A DNA stretch of 11,170 nucleotides from Actinomycetota bacterium (GTDB taxonomy: Bacteria > Actinomycetota > Thermoleophilia > Gaiellales > Gaiellaceae), in the NCBI GenBank assembly GCA_013697465.1, contig JACCWU010000254.1, forward strand, positions 1 through 11,170, written 5' to 3'. The translations under genes were made by a program, and so were the position numbers. Of this stretch, positions 7,056 to 11,170 are shown piece after piece. Under the pieces are notes generated by a model that ran no database searches, was not told the DNA's origin, and saw nothing but the letters and a program-made list of their open reading frames with translations. Within the stretch, counting starts at the first letter, position 1; the number at the start of each line of letters is the position of its first letter.

Positions 7056-7802
7056 TCACTTCCCGAAGCCGTCGAGAGCCGCCCGCGCCTCGTCCGTCTG
7101 CGCGAGCGCCGCATAGCCGATCCGCTCGACGAGCAGAGCGGCCTCGCGCGAGGACTCGCCCAGCGCGTCGATTGCCTCCTTCGTCAGCGACACGGCGAGG
7201 GGCGGCAGCTCCGCCAGGCGCGTCGCGAGTTCGACCGCGCGGTCGAGCGCCCCTCCTTCGGCGACGACCTCCGTGACGAGGCCGACGCGCAGCGCCTCGG
7301 CGGCATCGAGCCGCTCCCGCAGCAGTGCGAGCTCCTTTGCGCGGGCGGTGCCGAGCAGGCGCACGAGCTGGTGCGTCCCGCCCGAGCTCGGCAGGATGCC
7401 CAGGGAAACCTCGGGCAGACCGAAGACGGCCGTCTCGTCGGCGACGCGGAAGTCGGCCGCGAGCGCCAGCTCGAGCGCGCCACCGAGGCAGTAGCCGTGA
7501 ATCGCGGCGAACGTGGGGATCGGGAGGCGGGCGAAGCGCTCGTAGACGGCGCCCGTATCGCGGTAGTAGGCCAGGATCGCGGCCACGTCACGGTCCTGGA
7601 ACTCCGTCACGTCGGCGCCGGCCGAGAACGCACGCCCCTCCCCCGAAAGGACGAGCGCCCGGCTCGAGCGCACGGTGTCGTGATCGAGCGCGCTCCCCAG
7701 CGCCCGCTCCATGGCGGTCGAGATCGCGTTCAGCTTCTCCGGCCGGCGCAGGGTGAGGATGCTCACGTCACCCGCGCGGCGCACCTCTACGAGATCGCTC
7801 AT
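7056..7802 (-). CDS. Enoyl-CoA hydratase/isomerase family protein (crotonase fold)
   Basis: Read leftwards from ATG 7802, the product has 248 residues, typical for a crotonase. It would add water across a 2-enoyl-CoA double bond, or carry out a related step on a CoA thioester, in the cytoplasm. The oxyanion-hole segments are FSAGADV (59-65) and CLGGALE (105-111). Both catalytic glutamates of classical hydratases are conserved: E111 in GGALELA and E131 in GLPEVSLG, followed by the usual PSSGGTHQLVRLLG. Keeping both residues argues for true hydratase activity rather than an isomerase or hydrolase. ATG 7811, three codons upstream, is an alternative start. Neither start has a clear Shine-Dalgarno sequence. 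The gene is divergent from the acyl-CoA dehydrogenase, with a dyad-symmetric site between them, so the two are probably co-regulated. It converges on the YCII relic with a 24-bp gap. Confidence 0.92.
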   Translation of the reverse strand: MSDLVEVRRAGDVSILTLRRPEKLNAISTAMERALGSALDHDTVRSSRALVLSGEGRAFSAGADVTEFQDRDVAAILAYYRDTGAVYERFARLPIPTFAAIHGYCLGGALELALAADFRVADETAVFGLPEVSLGILPSSGGTHQLVRLLGTARAKELALLRERLDAAEALRVGLVTEVVAEGGALDRAVELATRLAELPPLAVSLTKEAIDALGESSREAALLVERIGYAALAQTDEARAALDGFGK

Positions 7803-7813
7803 CGGACGCATCG

Positions 7814-7847
7814 TCTCGCGAGTGCGGGTCTGTCCGCAAGTGCGAGA
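7814..7847. promoter_or_regulatory. Imperfect 34-bp dyad, candidate operator in the divergent hydratase/dehydrogenase promoter region
   Basis: The gap between the two divergent starts holds TCTCGC, 3 bases, TGCGG, a 6-base centre, CCGCA, 3 bases, GCGAGA. Both outer hexamers and both inner pentamers match perfectly as inverted repeats around 7830/7831. Its length, placement and two-step symmetry suit a dimeric or paired repressor such as the TetR-type regulators that often control acyl-CoA catabolism in actinobacteria; no regulator gene is in the window, so its identity is open. A weak -10-like GAGAAT (7844-7849) overlaps the right arm and ends 8 bases before the dehydrogenase ATG, which would fit a leaderless transcript. 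Confidence 0.5.
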
Positions 7848-7857
7848 ATCGCCGCCT

Positions 7858-9015
7858 ATGAGCCTGGGTCTGTTCGAGCTCACCTCCGAGCAGCGCGAGA
7901 TCCAGGCGCTCTGCCGCGACTTTGCCGAGCGCGAGATCCGCCCGATCTCGCTCGCGGTCGACGAGGCGGACACCGAGATGCCATGGGAGATCTGGCACAA
8001 AGCCGCGGCGCTCGGCCTGACCGCCTTCATGCTCCCGGAGCATCTCGGCGGCGGCGGCATGGAGGACTCCCTCACACAAGCGCTCGTACAGGAGGAGCTC
8101 TGCTGGGGATGCTCGGGCATCGGCAACCTCATCACGTCGAACGGCTTCTTCGCGAAGCCCGTGCTCGTGCTCGGGAACGAGGAACAGGCGCGACGCTGGG
8201 TGGAGCCGCTCACCGGCGAGCGCCCACCGCTCGGAGCGCTCGCGAGCACGGAGCCCGGAGTGGGCTCGGATGCGGCTGCGATGACGACGACCGCGACCCC
8301 GGTCGAAGGCGGCTACCGCCTGAGCGGACAGAAGAGCTGGATCTCGAGTGCCGGCCCGGCCGAGTACTACGTGGTCTTCGCGACCGTGGCGCCGGGCACC
8401 CGCGCGAAGGGCATCACCGCGTTCGTGCTCGAGAAGGGCGATCAGGGCTTCACCATCGGTCCGCCGATCAAGAAGATGGGCCAACGCGCGCTCCTGAACG
8501 CGGAGCTCTTCTTCGACGACTGCTTCGTGCCGGAGGATCGGCGCCTCGGGGAAGAGGGACAGGGCTTTCGCGGCCTCATGCGCACGTTCGACCTCTCGCG
8601 CATCACGCTCGGCGCCGCGGCCACCGGGCTCGCGCGAGCCGCGCTCGAGTATGCGACCGAGTACGCGAAGACGCGACAGCAGTTCGGCAAGCCGATCGCG
8701 GAGCACCAGGCGGTGGCCTTCCGACTCGCGGACATGGCCGTTCGCGTCGAGGCGTCGCGCCTCCTCGTCTGGCGGGCAGCGACGAAAGCCGACGCGGGCG
8801 AGGACGTCGGTCTCGAGGCGGCGATGGCCAAGCTGCACGCCTCGGAGGCGGCCATGTGGTGTACGTGGGCGGCCGTGCAGACCCTCGGCGGCTGGGGCTA
8901 CTCGCGCGAGTATCCGGTGGAGAAGTGGATGCGCGACGCGAAGCTCGAAGAGATCGAGGAGGGCACCTCGGACATCCAGCGCCTCATCATCTCGCGCCGC
9001 CTGCTCGCGACGTGA
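7858..9015 (+). CDS. Acyl-CoA dehydrogenase (FAD-dependent)
   Basis: The 385-residue product has the standard three-part acyl-CoA dehydrogenase layout: N-terminal helical domain (about 5-120), middle beta domain (about 125-225) and C-terminal helical domain (about 235-385). It oxidises an acyl-CoA to the 2-enoyl-CoA, passing electrons to electron-transfer flavoprotein. The first family signature is ALASTEPGVGSD (127-138), with QKSWISSAG (158-166) next to the flavin. The second spans QTLGGWGYSREYPVEKWMRD (341-360). E368 in IEEGTSDIQR is at the position of the catalytic base in short- and medium-chain enzymes, so it should be active. Chain-length or branched-chain preference cannot be read safely. 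ATG 7858 gives the family's normal N-terminus (FELTSEQREI). No Shine-Dalgarno sequence is visible, so a leaderless mRNA is possible. Its stop overlaps the synthetase start as GTGA. The divergent enoyl-CoA hydratase would act on its product. Confidence 0.95.
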   Translation: MSLGLFELTSEQREIQALCRDFAEREIRPISLAVDEADTEMPWEIWHKAAALGLTAFMLPEHLGGGGMEDSLTQALVQEELCWGCSGIGNLITSNGFFAKPVLVLGNEEQARRWVEPLTGERPPLGALASTEPGVGSDAAAMTTTATPVEGGYRLSGQKSWISSAGPAEYYVVFATVAPGTRAKGITAFVLEKGDQGFTIGPPIKKMGQRALLNAELFFDDCFVPEDRRLGEEGQGFRGLMRTFDLSRITLGAAATGLARAALEYATEYAKTRQQFGKPIAEHQAVAFRLADMAVRVEASRLLVWRAATKADAGEDVGLEAAMAKLHASEAAMWCTWAAVQTLGGWGYSREYPVEKWMRDAKLEEIEEGTSDIQRLIISRRLLAT

Positions 9016-11063
9016 CGCGCGATCTTCGCGCCCTCTTCGCGCCCCGGTCGGTCGCCGTCGTCGGCGCGTCCGCGGATCCGTCCAAGTGGGGCAACGTCCT
9101 CGCTCGCGGCGCTCTGCGCGGTGCGCATCGGCGACCCGTGTACCTCGTGAACCGGGCGGGTGGGGAGATCCTCGGGGAGAGTGCCTACCTCTCGCTCGAC
9201 GACCTGCCCGACCCTCCTGAGCTTGTGATCATAAGCGTCCCCGCAGCGGGGTACGAGCGGGCCGTCGAGGAGGCGCTCGGCGTAGGCGCGAAGGCGATCG
9301 TCGCGATCAGCGCGGGACTCGGCGAGCACGACGAGGAAGGGAAGCTCGTCGAGGAAGCCGCCGCGGCGCGCGTCCGTGCTGCCGGGGCTGTGATGCTCGG
9401 GCCTAACTGCCTCGGGGTCTTCGACGCTGGCGAGGAACTCGACCTCGGCTGGAGCGCGTTGCCCGCCGGTCCCGTCGCCCTCGTCTCACAGAGCGGCAAC
9501 CTTGCGCTGGAGCTCGCACGGCTCGCGGTCGCGGCGGGACTCGGCTTCTCCCGCTTCGCCTCGCTCGGAAACCAGGCGGATCTCGTCGCCGCCGACCTGC
9601 TCGACGAGCTTGCGGCCCACGAGCCCTCGCGCGCGATTGCGCTCTACCTCGAGGACTTCCGCGACGGGCGCGCGTTCGTTGCAGCCGCCGCTCGCGCGGT
9701 TGCAGCGGGAACCCCGGTGATCCTGCTCAGCGGCGGTGTCACCGCAGCGAGCGCCCAGGCAGCGCGCTCGCATACGGGCGCCCTCGTCAGCGACGTTCGT
9801 GCGGTGCGCGCCGCCTGCGACGCCGCCGGAATCGTCCATGTCATCACCCCCAAGCAGCTCGTCGACGCCGCACAAGCGCTCCTGTCACGTGGACGGCCCC
9901 GGGGGCGAAGGGTGGCGGTGTACGCGGACGGCGGTGGTCACGGCGTGGTCGCGGCCGACGTGGTCGCCGCCGCGGGGCTCGAGGTAGCGCCGCTCTCGGA
10001 GTCGACGCGGGCAGCGCTCCATCTGCAGCTTCCGGACACGGCAAGCGTCGGCAATCCCGTCGACTTCGCCGGTGGCGGTGAGCGGGGGCTCGTCTCGTAT
10101 GCGGACGTCGGCCGGCTCCTCCTCGAGTCGCGGGACGTCGACTCCGTGCTGCTGACCGGTTACTTCGGCGGGTACGGAGTGGACACCCCTGCGCTCGCCG
10201 ACGAAGAGGTTGCGGCCGCGGGCTCGCTTGCGAGCGCGGCCGCCGACGCGAGCGGCACGCTCGTCGTGCACACGTCCTATCCGGACTCTCCGGCCGCAGC
10301 CGCCTTGCGCCGCGGCGGCGTGGCGGTCTACGGCGACGTGGAGTCGGCGGTCGCCGCTCTGGCGTTGCTCGCGGCCGAGGCCGGCCGACGCGTACCCGTC
10401 GCACCGGCTGAGTTGGATCTGCCGCCGCTCGAGGCTCCTGCTCCCGGCTACGCCGAGGCGCGCGTCTTCCTCGCGGCGGCCGGTGTGCCCGTGGCGCCGG
10501 CGCGTTCCGCGCGCACGCGGGAGGAGGCGCTCGCCGCCGCGGCCGAGCTCGGCTACCCCGTCGCGCTCAAAGCGGGAGAGCTTCTGCACAAGTCCGAAGC
10601 CTGCGGCGTGATGCTCGGTCTCGGGGACGAGAACGCGCTCGCAGAAGCCTTCGACGAGCTCAAAGCTCGTCTCGGCGCGCAGGTGCTCTCGGTCGAGCGC
10701 CTGGCTCCGGTTGCCGAGGGTGTGGAGCTGATCGTCGGGGCGAAGCGCGATCCACGCTTTGGCGCGGTCGTGCTCGTCGGTCTCGGCGGCGTGTACGCCG
10801 AGATCCTCGACGACGTCGCTGTTGCGCTGGCCCCGATCGACGACCGTCAGGCCGCGCGCCTCATCCGGTCGCTGCGAGGAGCACCGCTGCTCGAAGGAGC
10901 GCGCGGGCGCCCGCCGCTCGACATCGCGGCCGCCGCACACGCGGTAGCAGCCGTCTCGCGGGCGGCGGCCGCGTGCCCCCAGATTCTCGAGCTCGACGTC
11001 AATCCGCTGCTCGTCACCGAACGCGGCGCGCTGGGTCTCGACGCCCGCATCGTGCTCTTCTGA
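9012..11063 (+). CDS. NDP-forming acyl-CoA synthetase, fused alpha-beta (ADP-forming acetyl-CoA synthetase family)
   Basis: The 683-residue product starts at GTG 9012, overlapping the dehydrogenase stop (GTGA). It converts a carboxylate, CoA and ATP to acyl-CoA, ADP and phosphate, or the reverse, through a phosphohistidine. Domain order is CoA-binding Rossmann (about 5-135, with VAVVGAS and VMLGPNCLGVFD), a succinyl-CoA-ligase-like domain (about 150-290) carrying LVSQSGNLALE and the phosphorylatable histidine H254 in RSHTGALVSD, a second ligase-like domain (about 300-455), then an ATP-grasp domain (about 475-683). The ATP-grasp part shows YPVALK (K520), LLHKSEACGVMLGL, a GVELIVGAKRDPRFG segment and LDVNPLLV, all expected for an active enzyme. 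Length matches fused family members (about 700). Substrate is unknown; the paired dehydrogenase and hydratase imply an acid that is then beta-oxidised. This family differs from AMP-forming synthetases, being reversible and cheaper in ATP. A stem-loop region follows the stop. Confidence 0.94.
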   Translation: MTRDLRALFAPRSVAVVGASADPSKWGNVLARGALRGAHRRPVYLVNRAGGEILGESAYLSLDDLPDPPELVIISVPAAGYERAVEEALGVGAKAIVAISAGLGEHDEEGKLVEEAAAARVRAAGAVMLGPNCLGVFDAGEELDLGWSALPAGPVALVSQSGNLALELARLAVAAGLGFSRFASLGNQADLVAADLLDELAAHEPSRAIALYLEDFRDGRAFVAAAARAVAAGTPVILLSGGVTAASAQAARSHTGALVSDVRAVRAACDAAGIVHVITPKQLVDAAQALLSRGRPRGRRVAVYADGGGHGVVAADVVAAAGLEVAPLSESTRAALHLQLPDTASVGNPVDFAGGGERGLVSYADVGRLLLESRDVDSVLLTGYFGGYGVDTPALADEEVAAAGSLASAAADASGTLVVHTSYPDSPAAAALRRGGVAVYGDVESAVAALALLAAEAGRRVPVAPAELDLPPLEAPAPGYAEARVFLAAAGVPVAPARSARTREEALAAAAELGYPVALKAGELLHKSEACGVMLGLGDENALAEAFDELKARLGAQVLSVERLAPVAEGVELIVGAKRDPRFGAVVLVGLGGVYAEILDDVAVALAPIDDRQAARLIRSLRGAPLLEGARGRPPLDIAAAAHAVAAVSRAAAACPQILELDVNPLLVTERGALGLDARIVLF

Positions 11064-11095
11064 TCGACGCGCTGAGTCTGCCCTGATGTGAACAG

Positions 11096-11125
11096 AAGCG
11101 CCGCGGTCGCGAAGCGGCCGCGCTT
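11096..11125 (+). other. GC-rich imperfect stem-loop after the acyl-CoA synthetase gene
   Basis: AAGCG then CCGC can pair with GCGG and, past a 3-base bulge, CGCTT, leaving a 9-base loop. It lies 33 bases beyond the synthetase stop. No run of T follows (TAGGG instead), so it is not a clear intrinsic terminator. In GC-rich sequence a stem of this quality can arise by chance. Confidence 0.3.
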
Positions 11126-11140
11126 TAGGGATGTTCGCGC

Positions 11141-11170
11141 GATCGGAATCCGCGCGAGCGGATTCCGATC
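11141..11170. terminator. Perfect 12-bp inverted repeat, probable terminator stem-loop (window ends at its last base)
   Basis: GATCGGAATCCG is followed by a 6-base CGCGAG loop and then its exact reverse complement, ending on the last base of the window. It is the strongest stem-loop seen in the window and lies 78 bases past the end of the synthetase gene. This position suits a transcription terminator, possibly shared with a gene beyond the edge. The T-run that would confirm it, or any longer arm, is outside the window. A REP-like dispersed repeat or the end of a mobile element are alternatives. Confidence 0.55.

Noticed and set aside
7371..9011. Upstream extension of the synthetase frame to a 1230-residue protein
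   Set aside because: The added part is an Arg/Gly/Ala-rich translation overlapping the hydratase and the dehydrogenase genes. The family N-terminus starts at GTG 9012.
1..11170. tRNA, rRNA, CRISPR array, insertion sequence, phage or toxin-antitoxin genes
   Set aside because: No repeat-spacer pattern, transposase or integrase motifs, or cloverleaf-like segment was seen. The window is filled by metabolic genes.

Overview
The window is very GC-rich, with third codon positions almost always G or C, frequent GTG starts and few clear Shine-Dalgarno sequences. This fits a high-GC bacterium, most likely an actinomycete-type chromosome (perhaps Thermoleophilia-like). The lineage is inferred from composition and gene style, not from a marker gene. 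Nearly every base is coding. There is no tRNA, rRNA, CRISPR array or intact mobile element.

Left part (1-7031). A TPP-dependent decarboxylase/synthase runs leftwards off the edge (999 to 1). Back to back with it is a tight rightward run of five genes: a HisC-like aminotransferase (1013-2125), a CtBP-type D-2-hydroxyacid dehydrogenase (2134-3072), a choline-sulfatase BetC (3084-4616), a zinc alcohol dehydrogenase (4613-5698) and a mandelate racemase-type enolase-superfamily enzyme (5695-6794). Gaps are 8 and 11 bp, followed by two GTGA stop/start overlaps, so this is almost certainly one transcript. Sulfatase, alcohol dehydrogenase, acid dehydratase/racemase, 2-hydroxyacid dehydrogenase, aminotransferase and TPP enzyme together look like a catabolic route for a sulfate ester or hydroxy acid. 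The usual choline partners (BetA, BetB, BetI) are absent, so the true pathway is open.

The end of this run is damaged. The racemase-like gene has an apparent 1-base loss near 6750 that removes its normal C-terminus. The reading frame then runs into a 5'-truncated YCII/DGPF-domain relic (about 6802-7031), which itself seems to lack one base near 7004. An uncorrected gene caller would report one artificial 473-residue fusion.

Right part (7056-11063). An enoyl-CoA hydratase (leftward) is divergent from an acyl-CoA dehydrogenase and a full-length NDP-forming acyl-CoA synthetase (rightward, coupled by GTGA). The 55-bp divergent gap carries a 34-bp imperfect dyad, a good candidate operator controlling both directions. 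These three enzymes would activate a carboxylic acid to its CoA thioester, desaturate it and hydrate it. The synthetase is followed by a perfect 12-bp inverted repeat at the very end of the window, probably a terminator stem.
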